From NCBI RefSeq assembly GCF_018137945.1, contig NZ_CP073089.1, forward strand, positions 2,046,001 through 2,110,000: a stretch of 64,000 nt of DNA, in the 5' to 3' direction. The notes below the pieces were generated by a model. The model ran no database searches and was not told the DNA's origin. It saw only the letters and a program-made list of their open reading frames with translations. Position numbers and translations under genes: made by a program. This DNA comes from Brevibacterium sp. W7.2 (GTDB lineage Bacteria; Actinomycetota; Actinomycetes; Actinomycetales; Brevibacteriaceae). Below, one piece after another: positions 33,741 through 42,523 of the stretch. Numbering within the stretch: position 1 is the stretch's first letter; each line of letters begins with the position of its first letter.

Positions 33741-34027
33741 GAGAGACCGTGTCGACCACCGCAGCCTCGCAGGCCGCCGCACCCGCGACCGTCACCGTGC
33801 GCTTCTTCGCCGCCGCCCGGGAGGCGTTCGGCACGAAGGAGTCGACCGCCGAGGCGGCCACTCTCGCCGATCTCATCTCCGTCCTCACCGCTGGAGCCGA
33901 CACCGAGGCGGTCACTGTCCTTGAGCGGTCGAGCTTCCTCGTCAACGCCCGGGCGCGCACCGACCGGCAGGCGCCCTTGGCCGCCGGAGACACCGTCGAC
34001 GTCCTCCCGCCCTTCGCCGGGGGCTGA
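33737..34027 (+). CDS. moaD: molybdopterin synthase sulfur carrier MoaD
   Basis: The 96-residue ubiquitin-like protein has VTVRFFAAAREAFGTKEST at the first strand and a C-terminus VDVLPPFAGG; the final glycine is thiocarboxylated. ATG 33737 overlaps the moaA stop; GTG 33749 is a possible internal start. It is activated by the MoeZ protein encoded convergently next door. Confidence 0.9.
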   Translation: MRETVSTTAASQAAAPATVTVRFFAAAREAFGTKESTAEAATLADLISVLTAGADTEAVTVLERSSFLVNARARTDRQAPLAAGDTVDVLPPFAGG

Positions 34028-34119
34028 GCGGGACGCCGCGCTGTGTGAGCGTGGGTCCGCGTTTCGAGGAGTGACCGCCCGCTGGGGCGTGACCGCCTTT
34101 TGGGGGGTGCGACCGTCGG

Positions 34120-35262
34120 TCAGGACGCGGCGTCGATGCTGCCGCGGGAGAGGTGGGCGAGGTAGCCGCCGGAGATCGACACGGCATCGATCCCTGCCCG
34201 GCGCAGAGCGCTGACCGTCCGGGCCGAGCGCACCCCTGACCGGCAGTAGAGGGCGAAGCGCGCGGAATCCGTCGCACCCTCGGTCGCTGTGAGCAGCTCG
34301 GGATCGGCGAGGAGTCGGTCCATGGGAATGTGGGCGGCACCGGCGACGCTGCCCGCCGCCACCTCGTCGTCGTCCCTGATGTCGACGAGCACGTCGTCCC
34401 CGGTGAGGTCCTCCCACGTGATGACCGGGATGGCCTCGTCGGCAGACGGGGTCGCCGCGGCGGCAGACGCGTTCGCCGCGGCGGGGGCGACCGCTGCCCC
34501 CGAGGCACCGCCGGTGCGGTAGGTCTCGAGGCTCGTCACGGGCCGGCGCTCGGGGTCGCGGGCGACGGGGATCGTCTCCCAGCTCGCATCGAGGCTGCTG
34601 TGGATCGAGACGGCGTCGCGCAGGGGCGTGCCGATGCCGGCGAGCACCTTGATCGTCTCCATCGCCATCGCCGAGCCGATGCTGCCGCACAGGGCGCCGA
34701 TGACCCCGGCGGTCGCACAGTTGGGCACTGACCCGGGCGCGGGCATCTCGGGGTGGAGGTCGCGCAGCGTCGACCCGGTGCGGGCGTCGAAGACGGCGAG
34801 CTGTCCGTCGAAGCCGAGGATCGTGCCCCACACGAGGGGGATCCCGAGCATCTCGCACGCATCGTTGACGAGGTAGCGGGTCTCGAAGTTGTCGCTGCCG
34901 TCGACGACGATGTCGGCCCCGGTCAGCAGCTCCTCGGCGTTGTCGGCGGTGAGCAGCACCGGGTGCGTGATGATCTCGATGTCGGAGTTGAGTCCGGCCA
35001 GCCGCCGGGCCGCGGAGTCGACCTTGCGGTTGCCGACCTCCTCCTCGGCGTGGAGGAACTGCCGGTGGAGGTTGCTCAGCTCGACGACGTCGGGGTCGAT
35101 GACGCTGATGGTGCCGACCCCGGCGGCGGCGAGATAAGTGAGCACGGGCGCCCCGAGGCCCCCGGCGCCGATGACGACGACGTGGGAGGCGAGCAGTCTC
35201 TCCTGGGCTTGTGCGCCGAATCCGCGGAGGCGGATCTGGCGGGTGTAGCGGGCAAGATCCAT
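34120..35262 (-). CDS. moeZ: MoeZ: MoeB-type adenylyltransferase with rhodanese domain
   Basis: The protein has 380 residues. Residues 1-240 are the E1-like domain (VVIGAGGLGAPVLTYLAAAG, DVVELSNLHRQFLH, GSVPNCATAGVIGAL). Residues about 275-375 are a rhodanese domain with active Cys in LYCRSGVRSARTV. An Ala-rich linker joins them. It adenylates the MoaD C-terminus and transfers sulfur to it. The four zinc-binding cysteines of E. coli MoeB are absent, as in other actinobacterial MoeZ proteins. The gene is convergent to moaAD. Confidence 0.9.
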   Translation of the reverse strand: MDLARYTRQIRLRGFGAQAQERLLASHVVVIGAGGLGAPVLTYLAAAGVGTISVIDPDVVELSNLHRQFLHAEEEVGNRKVDSAARRLAGLNSDIEIITHPVLLTADNAEELLTGADIVVDGSDNFETRYLVNDACEMLGIPLVWGTILGFDGQLAVFDARTGSTLRDLHPEMPAPGSVPNCATAGVIGALCGSIGSAMAMETIKVLAGIGTPLRDAVSIHSSLDASWETIPVARDPERRPVTSLETYRTGGASGAAVAPAAANASAAAATPSADEAIPVITWEDLTGDDVLVDIRDDDEVAAGSVAGAAHIPMDRLLADPELLTATEGATDSARFALYCRSGVRSARTVSALRRAGIDAVSISGGYLAHLSRGSIDAAS

Positions 35263-35307
35263 GGTTCTCAGTCTAGGTCCGGTGCGCGCACGCGCGCTCG
35301 CCGCCCG

Positions 35308-36513
35308 CTACCGCTCGAGGCCGGTGGCCGGCAGCGGGAGCACCTGAACGAGGTCGCCGGCGGTGATCGCCGCCGGTGCGGCGGACACGCGGAGGATCGC
35401 ATCGGCACCGGCGAAGTCGCGCAGCCGGGCGCGTTCGGCCAGGACGACGGTGCCCTCGACCGAGACGGTGACGGGGACGAAGGACACGCCCTTGACGTGC
35501 CCGGCGAGGTAGGGGCCGGCGTAGACGGCCCGCTGCCAGCGTGCGGCGAGGTCGGTCCCCGACATCAGGGAGAGCGCGAAGAGGTGGAAGGACAGGAGCG
35601 CGCCGGACGGGGTGCCCGGGAAGTGGAGCAGGGGCACGCCGCCGCGGCGCCCAAAGCCCTGCGGACCCCCGGGACGCTGGCGCACCCGGACGAACTCGGA
35701 GTCGGTGCCCTCGAGGCTCGCCCGCACGACCTCGAAGGCCCCGGCGCTGATCCCGCCGGTCGTGATGACGAGGTCGACGTCGGGGAGGAGACCGTCGAGC
35801 ACGGCGAGGAACTCGGCCGGATCGTCGCCGCTCGTGCCCAGGTGCGGGATCGCGCCGGCGGTGACGATGGCGGCGGCGAGCATCGGCAGGTTCGAGTTCG
35901 GGATGATCGGCGCGGTCGCCGTCGCCGCACCCGGGGCGGGGGCGAGTTCGTCGCCGGTGACGATGAGTCCGACGCGCAGCCGTCGCCGCACCTCGACGGT
36001 GGTCTCCCCGAGCGTCGCGAGCGTCCCGATCGCCGCGGCCCCCAGGCGCTGACCGCCGAGGACGACGATGTCGCCGACCGCGGTGTCCTCACCGACATCG
36101 CGGATGTTCCACCGGCCGACGATCGTCTCCGGCAGACCGGCGACGGTGATCGTCTCAGGGATCTCTCCGGTCCGTGCGGCATCGGTGAATTCGACGGGGA
36201 CGACGGCCGCGGCACCGGCCGGCACCGCGGCACCCGTCATCACCCGCACCGCCGTGCCGGGGGCGATGTCGACCGGCCGGTGCCCGGCGGGCACGTCGCC
36301 GACCACGGTGACGGGGGCGCCCGTGCGGGCCCGTGCGAGGGCGCGGGAATCGAGGGCGTAGCCGTCCATCGCCGAGGTGGCGAAGGCCGGGATCGGCTCC
36401 CGGGCGACGACGTCGTGGGCGAGGATCCGACCGACCGCCTCGGCGAGGGGCACGGTCTCACTGCCGACTGGCAGAGCTCCGGCGATGATCCGGGAATAGG
36501 CCTCGGGGTCCAC
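35308..36513 (-). CDS. moeA: MoeA-like molybdenumtransferase (copy 2)
   Basis: GTG 36513 (AAAGGA about eight bases upstream) gives 401 residues. It has PIPAFATSAMDGYALDSRAL, PGTAVRVMTGAAVPAGAAAV, GLIVTGDELAPAPG, LVITTGGISAGAFEVVRASL and QRPGGPQGFGRRGGVPLLHF then PGTPSGALLS. It is only moderately similar to copy 1 (31393-32607). The PGNP motif of copy 1 is PGTP here. Two MoeA paralogues are common in actinobacteria; they may differ in partner enzyme or in molybdenum versus tungsten. It follows moeZ in the same direction. Confidence 0.88.
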   Translation of the reverse strand: MDPEAYSRIIAGALPVGSETVPLAEAVGRILAHDVVAREPIPAFATSAMDGYALDSRALARARTGAPVTVVGDVPAGHRPVDIAPGTAVRVMTGAAVPAGAAAVVPVEFTDAARTGEIPETITVAGLPETIVGRWNIRDVGEDTAVGDIVVLGGQRLGAAAIGTLATLGETTVEVRRRLRVGLIVTGDELAPAPGAATATAPIIPNSNLPMLAAAIVTAGAIPHLGTSGDDPAEFLAVLDGLLPDVDLVITTGGISAGAFEVVRASLEGTDSEFVRVRQRPGGPQGFGRRGGVPLLHFPGTPSGALLSFHLFALSLMSGTDLAARWQRAVYAGPYLAGHVKGVSFVPVTVSVEGTVVLAERARLRDFAGADAILRVSAAPAAITAGDLVQVLPLPATGLER

Positions 36514-36645
36514 GCACGTCCTTTCGCTGCGGCGGGCCGGAGGAGTCGCGGTGAGTCGTCCGGTCGGGGATGTCTCCGTCGATCCTAGGGTGTGGGCGCC
36601 GCTCTTCACCAATGTGCCCTGCCCGTCTCGATTAGAGTGGGTGAC

Positions 36646-37485
36646 GTGGAGGAACAGACCGAACCGAGAAGATGGAGCGTCGTCTCACGTCCGGGGCTCG
36701 CCGCGGTCCTCCTCGCCGCCGCGGCGGTCATCCTCTTCGGGATCGGCACGGAGTTCCGGGCCGTCAAGGTGTGGGGCTATGCGCCGATGGCCGCATCCCT
36801 CATCCTCGCGTGGACGACCGCGGACCGGAGCTTCGCCCGGGATCTCAGCGTCATCGCCGGGGCTCTCGCGCTCATCTCCGCGATCTCCGTCGAAGCCGAC
36901 ATCTCGTGGACGAACATCCTGCGGATGGGGATCGTGCTCAGTGCCGTCGTCATCGGGCCCTTCCTCGTCACCCGGTACTGGTTCAAGGAGAAGAGCATCG
37001 TCTACCCGCGCCGGCACGGTCAGCCGTGGTCGAAGCTCGAGTGGGGATGGCTGATCTTCGTCGTCGTCGTCGCCTGGCTCGTCCTCCCCCAGTACTTCTT
37101 CCGCACCGGGGTCTACCTCAACTGGCCGGCGGTGACCGAGTGGCATGAGATCCTCAGGCTCTTCATCGGCGTCAACGCCGTCGGCCTCTGGGACGAGCTG
37201 TTCTTCATCTGCACGGTCTTCGCCCTGCTCCGCCGGCACTTCGACTTCTGGACGGCGAACGTGCTCACGACGATCATCTTCGTCTCGTTCCTCTGGGAGC
37301 TCGGCTACCGGTCGATCGGTCCGCTGCTGACGATTCCCTTCGCCCTCGTCCAGGCGGTGATCTTCACGAAGACGAAGTCCCTGCCCTACACCGTCACGGT
37401 CCATCTCATCTTCGACGCGATCGTCTTCCTCACGATCGTCGCCGCCCACCACCCGCAGGCGCTGCCGATCTTCATCGGGGTCTGA
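36646..37485 (+). CDS. CPBP-like intramembrane protein, divergent
   Basis: GTG 36646 gives 279 residues with eight or so membrane helices. A TAGAGT -10-like box ends seven bases upstream, so the mRNA may be leaderless. The C-terminal part follows the CPBP layout: GLWDELFFICTVFALLRR at motif 1 (DE instead of EE and no following Arg at the usual place), FVSFLWELGYR at motif 2 and TVTVHLIFDAIVFL at motif 3 (HxxxD). Proteolytic activity is uncertain because motif 1 is altered. It is monocistronic and ends ahead of a strong terminator. Confidence 0.7.
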   Translation: MEEQTEPRRWSVVSRPGLAAVLLAAAAVILFGIGTEFRAVKVWGYAPMAASLILAWTTADRSFARDLSVIAGALALISAISVEADISWTNILRMGIVLSAVVIGPFLVTRYWFKEKSIVYPRRHGQPWSKLEWGWLIFVVVVAWLVLPQYFFRTGVYLNWPAVTEWHEILRLFIGVNAVGLWDELFFICTVFALLRRHFDFWTANVLTTIIFVSFLWELGYRSIGPLLTIPFALVQAVIFTKTKSLPYTVTVHLIFDAIVFLTIVAAHHPQALPIFIGV

Positions 37486-37584
37486 TCCCGTTCGGGGCTG
37501 ATCCCGTCGAGGGCTGTCGTCCGACGTTCTCGTCCGCGCCGCTCGTCCGTCGCCGAGGCTGCCGACCGCAGGGCCGGCACGACA

Positions 37585-37622
37585 GAACCGCCCTGTCCGG
37601 ACAGTTCCGGACAGGGCGGTTC
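37585..37622. terminator. bidirectional hairpin terminator
   Basis: The 17-bp perfect stem GAACCGCCCTGTCCGGA / TCCGGACAGGGCGGTTC has loop CAGT. It lies between the convergent CPBP-like gene and the POT transporter. Confidence 0.85.
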
Positions 37623-37679
37623 CCTGCAGTCTGGTCACCCGCGGCGGCGGGTGTCAGATATACGGGTGTCAGAGGCGGA

Positions 37680-39149
37680 TCAGCGCACGCCCTTGAGCAT
37701 CTTGAGCATCGGCTTCGTCAGCGTCAGCGCGAGGAGGCCGAGGACGATCGAGGTGCCGCCGATCGACGTCCAGTACGGGGTCTGGTTCGCCGGATCGAAG
37801 TAGCCGCCGAGCACACCCGAGAGTGCGGTGCCCACACCGGAGGCGAGGAAGAACACGGCGATCATCTGCGACTGGAACACCTTCGGGGCGACCTTCGTCG
37901 AGAACGACAGGCCGACCGGGGAGATGAGCAGCTCGCCGAAGACGAAGATCGCGAGGATGAGGCAGACCCACAGCAGCGGCGTCGAGTTCGCCGGCGCCGT
38001 CGCATACGGCAGGAACATGAGGAATCCGAGGCCGATGAAGACGAGCGAGAGACCCGCCTTGACCGGGGTCGAGATCTGCTTGGGACCGAGCTTCATCCAC
38101 ATCGTCGCGAACAGCGGCGCGAAGATGATGACGAACGCGGCGGGGATGAGCTGGATCCAGTTGATCGGCATCTCCCACCCGAAGATCGACCGGTTGAGCT
38201 GACCGTCGGAGTAGACGGTGAGGACACCGAAGATCTGCTGGTACATCGACCAGAAGACGACGCTCGTGATGAAGAACGGAATGAACGCGAGCACCCGGGA
38301 GCGCTCGGTGGCGTTCGTCTGCGGCGAGGTGTACATGACGATGAAGTAGCACGCAGCGGCTGCCGCGGAGATGCCGGCGATCCACCAGTCGAGGTTCTCG
38401 GGGTTGACGAGACCCGTCATCCACAGCACGGTGGCGAGGACGACGACGGCGACGACCGCGACGATGAAGAGGTAGAGCTTCGACTTCGGCAGCGGGTTGA
38501 CCGCGGTGCGCGATTCGGCGGGCAGCTTCTTCCGGCCGCTGCCGTAGATGACGAGGCCGAGCGCCATACCGACCGCGGCGGCGCCGAAGCCGTAGTGGAA
38601 GCCGATGTTCTGCTGGAGCAGACCGGTGATGAGCGGGCCGAAGAGGGCACCGATGTTGACGCCCATGTAGAAGATCGTGAAGCCCGCGTCGCGGCGGGGA
38701 TCCTTCTCCTCGTAGAGCTCGCCGACGAGCGCGGAGGCGTTGGCCTTGAGGCCGCCGGAACCGAGGGCCACGAGGATGAGGCCGGCGGCGACTCCGCCGA
38801 ATCCCGGCACAAGCGCCAGCGCGATGTGGCCGGCCATGATGATGATCGCCGAGTAGAAGAGGACCTTCTCCGCGCCGAGGATGCGGTCGGCGACCCAGGC
38901 GCCGAGGATGGTGGCGAGGAAGACGGCACCGCCGTAGGCGCCGACGATCCCGACCGCTGTGGCCTGCGGGAGTCCGAGTCCGCCGTCTGTGACCTGGAAG
39001 TACAGGTAGAGGGCGAGGATGCCGTTCATGCCGTAGTAGGAGAAGCGCTCCCACAGTTCGAGGCTGAAGAGCTGGAAGAGCGGAAGCGGGTGTCCGAAGA
39101 ACCGCGTATCGCTCTTGACGACCTCGGTCGTCGAGGTGCTGGTAGACAT
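37680..39149 (-). CDS. POT/PTR-family proton-coupled peptide transporter
   Basis: ATG 39149 after GGAAAG gives 489 residues and about fourteen helices. The family signature SLELWERFSYYGMNGILALY (ExxERFxYY) in TM1 binds protons and peptide. FTIFYMGVNIGALFGPL is the second POT signature, and FGELLISPVGLSF lies late in the protein. It imports di- and tripeptides with protons. It is monocistronic. Confidence 0.92.
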   Translation of the reverse strand: MSTSTSTTEVVKSDTRFFGHPLPLFQLFSLELWERFSYYGMNGILALYLYFQVTDGGLGLPQATAVGIVGAYGGAVFLATILGAWVADRILGAEKVLFYSAIIIMAGHIALALVPGFGGVAAGLILVALGSGGLKANASALVGELYEEKDPRRDAGFTIFYMGVNIGALFGPLITGLLQQNIGFHYGFGAAAVGMALGLVIYGSGRKKLPAESRTAVNPLPKSKLYLFIVAVVAVVVLATVLWMTGLVNPENLDWWIAGISAAAAACYFIVMYTSPQTNATERSRVLAFIPFFITSVVFWSMYQQIFGVLTVYSDGQLNRSIFGWEMPINWIQLIPAAFVIIFAPLFATMWMKLGPKQISTPVKAGLSLVFIGLGFLMFLPYATAPANSTPLLWVCLILAIFVFGELLISPVGLSFSTKVAPKVFQSQMIAVFFLASGVGTALSGVLGGYFDPANQTPYWTSIGGTSIVLGLLALTLTKPMLKMLKGVR

Positions 39150-39277
39150 ATCGTGCTTTCCGTTGTGTCGTGCGATCGCGCGATGTGAGAGCGCGAACAA
39201 CCGGTTACTCTACTCCCACGACATGGCACACAGCACATTTTCGCCGGAATGGGAAGAGGCGTCCCAGATCGCGGAAT

Positions 39278-40546
39278 CTACGTGTGAACCACATCTCGTT
39301 TCCGCTGGCGGAAGCGCACGAGGACGTTGAGGAGGGCGGCGAGGACGACGACGATCGCGGCCCCGATCGGCACGGCGATGGCCGTGGACGTCCCGACCTC
39401 CTCGGCGAGGATGCCGCCGAGCGCCGAGGCCACGGACTGTCCGACGATGATCGCCGATCCCGCCATCGACATCACGGTGGCCGAGCGTCCGCGGGGGCTG
39501 CGTTCGGCGGCGAGGCTGAAGAGGGTGACGAGCGACGGCCCGATCGCCGTGCCCATGAGGAGGAGCCCGATGACGACCCCGGGCATCGCCGAGGCGGTCG
39601 CGAGCACGATGGTGCCGGCGAGCAGCAGCGGGGCGAAGCTCAGCAGCCTCGCCCAGAGGGCGAAGCGCGGGGAGAAGAGGGCGACGGAGATCGCGAGGAT
39701 CGCCGAGCCGATGCCGAGGACGCCGTAGACGAGCCCGGCCTGTTCGGGGTGGCCGAGGTCATTCATCAGGGAGGTCAGGGCCGTGAGCGTCGAACCGAAG
39801 ACGAGCCCGATGCCGAAGACGCCGAGGACGACGACGAAGATCCGTCCGGTGAAGAGGTCGCGCACCGGTCCCTTGACGACGGCGGCAGCTGCGCCGGACG
39901 TCGCGATGCGACCGCTGCGGTGGAGGGCGAAGGCGGTGACGAAGATGAGCGTCATGGCCACGGCACCGATGATCGGGGCGACGGGTGAGAACCAGGTGGC
40001 GAGCAGCCCGACGATGAAGGGGCCGAAGACGAAGACGACCTCGTCGGCGGCGGACTCGTAGGCCATCGTGCCGTTGAGCACCTTCGACTGCCGGGTGCCG
40101 GGCAGCACCGAGAGGATGACGTCGACGAGGCGGGAGCGCGACATCGGGGAGACCTGCGGGGCGCTCGCTCCGATGAGGAAGGACGCGAGGAGGACGACGA
40201 CGTCGGGCAGCGGGGAGAAGACGACCCAGGCGAGGAAGAGCAGAGCCGCGCTGTTGATCGCCCCGACGACGAGGAGGACGGGACGCTGTCCCCAGCGGTC
40301 GGCGGCGGCGCCGATGAAGGAGCCGAAGATCGCCGTGCCGAGCCCGACCATCGCGGAGTTGAGACCGCCGAGGCTGAGCGAGTCGCGGCCGGCGACGACG
40401 AGCGTGAGGACGCCGACGACGACCATCGCATAGGGCATGCGGGCGAGGAAGGCGATGGGGAAATAGCTGAGACCGACGGCGCGGAGCAGGCCGGGTTCGG
40501 CGGTCGGGGGCTCGGTGTGCGGTGTCCTCTGATCGGGGTGCTGCAT
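39278..40546 (-). CDS. MFS transporter, 12-TM
   Basis: ATG 40546 gives 422 residues. Twelve helices; motif A-like GAAADRWGQRPVLLVVG between TM2 and TM3; SPMSRSRLVDVI in a conserved cytoplasmic loop; AYESAADEVVFVFGPFIVG in TM5. The sequence resembles sugar-efflux/multidrug MFS proteins of unknown substrate. The start lacks a strong ribosome site. The stop is 128 bp ahead of the POT start. Confidence 0.8.
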   Translation of the reverse strand: MQHPDQRTPHTEPPTAEPGLLRAVGLSYFPIAFLARMPYAMVVVGVLTLVVAGRDSLSLGGLNSAMVGLGTAIFGSFIGAAADRWGQRPVLLVVGAINSAALLFLAWVVFSPLPDVVVLLASFLIGASAPQVSPMSRSRLVDVILSVLPGTRQSKVLNGTMAYESAADEVVFVFGPFIVGLLATWFSPVAPIIGAVAMTLIFVTAFALHRSGRIATSGAAAAVVKGPVRDLFTGRIFVVVLGVFGIGLVFGSTLTALTSLMNDLGHPEQAGLVYGVLGIGSAILAISVALFSPRFALWARLLSFAPLLLAGTIVLATASAMPGVVIGLLLMGTAIGPSLVTLFSLAAERSPRGRSATVMSMAGSAIIVGQSVASALGGILAEEVGTSTAIAVPIGAAIVVVLAALLNVLVRFRQRKRDVVHT

Positions 40547-40817
40547 GGCGTTCTTCGTTTCTGCCTCGCAATGCGCTGCGAGGATTCGGTGCCGCCGTGG
40601 TGAACTGCTCTGCACTCGGTAGATGCACATCGGTGGGATGGGAACTCTGCTCCCAGCCTACCTGCCGAGCGCCCGCGCCAGGCGGTGTCGTCGGTCACGA
40701 TCGCATCAGGCACCCTGTCTCATCGGCACAGGTCAGGGACCAGCGGACGGAGTCGCGGACACGGCTTTCCCATCCCTGACTCAGTGGACCCGCAGACGGG
40801 AGTGAAAGGATATGACC

Positions 40818-41231
40818 ATGAACTTCCTCTTCCGAGTCGGCATCAACGCCTTCGCCATCTGGGTGGCCGTGTGGCTGCTGCCCGGCGTGAGCATCGCCGG
40901 CAATGAGCTCATCGAGGAACAGGTCGGTCCGGTCTTCGCGATGGTCGTCTCCTACCTCGTCATCGGTCTGATCTTCGGGTTGGCCAACGCCTTCATCAAA
41001 CCGATCATCAGCGTGCTGTCGGCACCGATCACCTGTCTGACGCTCGGTCTGTTCTCGATCGTCATCAACGCCGCGATGCTCGCGCTGACGAGCTGGCTGA
41101 GCGGGTTCACGCCGTTCGTCTTCACGATCGACTCGTTCTTCTTCCAGGCGATCCTCGCCGCGATCATCGTCTCCGTCGTCTCCGCGCTGCTCGGCTGGCT
41201 CGCCCCGGAGCGCTCGTACGACCGGGACTGA
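40818..41231 (+). CDS. phage holin-like (YvlD family) membrane protein
   Basis: ATG 40818 has AAAGGA seven bases upstream; ATG 40812 is too close to it. The 137-residue product has four membrane helices and the family pattern GINAFAIWVAVWLLPGVSI, LIFGLANAFIKPIISVLSAP, and LGLFSIVINAAMLALTSWL. YvlD-type proteins are named after holins but occur as ordinary stress-linked membrane proteins. The last codons fall inside a 20-bp tandem repeat. Confidence 0.85.
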   Translation: MNFLFRVGINAFAIWVAVWLLPGVSIAGNELIEEQVGPVFAMVVSYLVIGLIFGLANAFIKPIISVLSAPITCLTLGLFSIVINAAMLALTSWLSGFTPFVFTIDSFFFQAILAAIIVSVVSALLGWLAPERSYDRD

Positions 41232-41272
41232 CCTCGTACGCCCGGGACTGACCTTGTACGCCCGGGACTGAC
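41213..41272 (+). repeat. three 20-bp tandem repeats
   Basis: The unit CTCGTACGMCCGGGACTGAC occurs at 41213-41232, 41233-41252 and 41253-41272 with one mismatch each (unit 1 A for C, unit 3 T for C). Unit 1 encodes the end and the stop of the YvlD-like gene; units 2 and 3 lie beyond it. Confidence 0.95.
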
Positions 41273-41363
41273 ACGGCCGCCGCCGGAATGCCCGTCTCGT
41301 TCTCTACGGCATGTAGACTGATGGCTGATCATCGCCGTATCGCCGCAAGTCTCGGAGGAGAAC

Positions 41364-41591
41364 ATGTCCAACCCCGCCGCGCAGAGAACGCAGAACTCCG
41401 CGAACTTCGCTGACGTCGTCGTCTTCGTCGTCTGCTTCGCGCTCTTCATCTTCTCGATCTACCTCTTCGGCGCGGCGTTCTCCTCCCCCGCCGGCACCGA
41501 GTTCTGGGTGTTCTGGGCCGGCCTCGTCGTCGCCACGATCGCCTTCATGCTGCCGATGATCTACCACGCGATCGTCGATCGTCGCTCCTGA
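41364..41591 (+). CDS. small two-helix membrane protein
   Basis: The 75-residue protein starts at ATG 41364 after GGAGGAG. Helices span about residues 17-38 and 47-68 (VVFVVCFALFIFSIYLFGAA; FWVFWAGLVVATIAFMLPM). It ends YHAIVDRRS. No known family, but the ribosome site and codon use are good. Confidence 0.75.
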   Translation: MSNPAAQRTQNSANFADVVVFVVCFALFIFSIYLFGAAFSSPAGTEFWVFWAGLVVATIAFMLPMIYHAIVDRRS

Positions 41592-41657
41592 TCCTCATGT
41601 CGGGTCACCGCTGACCTGAGACATCGCTGACCGCGTCGCAGAGCATCTGCGGCGCGG

Positions 41658-42521
41658 TCAGTCGCGTGTGCGGGAGAATTCCTCGATCGCCGAGGCGGCC
41701 GCCTCGGGCCGCTCGTAGTGGACGAGGTGCCCCACCCCGGAGAGTTCGACGAACCTGACGTCGTCGAGTCCGCGCACGACGGAGCGGGTGACGTCGATCG
41801 GGGCGATCGCATCCCGGTCCCCCGCGATGACGAGGAGGGGCATCGTCAGAGCGGGGGCCACCTCGGTGACGGTGTGGGCGACGGACACGTCGAAGGCCTG
41901 CGCGAGGGAGCGCCGGTCGCTGAAGGTTGAGAAGTAGCGGGCGTGCTGGTCGTGGATGTAGCGGCGCAGCCCGGGATCCTTCGTCGTCGCCATCACCTCG
42001 CTCATCAGCCGGACGATGACGGGACTCGCGAGCAGGGCCCGGCCGGGTCGCTCCGGCAGGCGGGCGCCGAGTTCGTAGTAGACCCGGGTCAGTGCCGTGA
42101 GGACGCGTGCCGAGCCCTCGAGGGCGGGGGTGGTGATCGGGTTGATGAGGACGAGTTCGGGCATCGCGGCAGGATCGTCTGCGGCGAGGTGCGAGACGAG
42201 GATCGACCCGAAGGAGTGGCCGACGAGGATCGGCACGGCCTCCCACTGAGCGGTCACCTCGGCGATGAGCAGGCGGAGATGATCGAGGTAGGCGGCCAGA
42301 CTCAGCCCGCCGGTCAGGGGCGCCGCCTCACCGAAGCCCGGCAGGTCGGGGACGATGACGGTGCGATCGCGCAGCGCGTGGGCGATCCGGTCGAGACCGT
42401 GGTGGTCGCCCCGGAAGCCGTGGATCATGAGCACCGGTCGCCCGGGCCTGCGTCCGGGGTGGACCCACACCGGGGTGGGATGCCCGGCGACGCTGAGGTC
42501 GCGGCGCTCTGCCTCCCCCAC
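41658..42521 (-). CDS. alpha/beta hydrolase
   Basis: The protein has 287 residues. Nucleophile elbow LVGHSFGSILVSHL (Ser near residue 102), oxyanion region LMIHGFRGDHHGL, acid in AGDRDAIAPIDV, and catalytic His in SGVGHLVHYERPE. The fold is that of esterase/haloperoxidase-type hydrolases; the substrate is unknown. GTG 42521 lies two bases after the Usp stop, so it is cotranscribed with the universal stress gene. Confidence 0.85.
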   Translation of the reverse strand: MGEAERRDLSVAGHPTPVWVHPGRRPGRPVLMIHGFRGDHHGLDRIAHALRDRTVIVPDLPGFGEAAPLTGGLSLAAYLDHLRLLIAEVTAQWEAVPILVGHSFGSILVSHLAADDPAAMPELVLINPITTPALEGSARVLTALTRVYYELGARLPERPGRALLASPVIVRLMSEVMATTKDPGLRRYIHDQHARYFSTFSDRRSLAQAFDVSVAHTVTEVAPALTMPLLVIAGDRDAIAPIDVTRSVVRGLDDVRFVELSGVGHLVHYERPEAAASAIEEFSRTRD

Positions 42522-42523
42522 GC

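Noticed and set aside
34120-35262. Loss of zinc cysteines in MoeZ as an anomaly
   Set aside because: Actinobacterial MoeZ proteins normally lack them, so this is not unusual.
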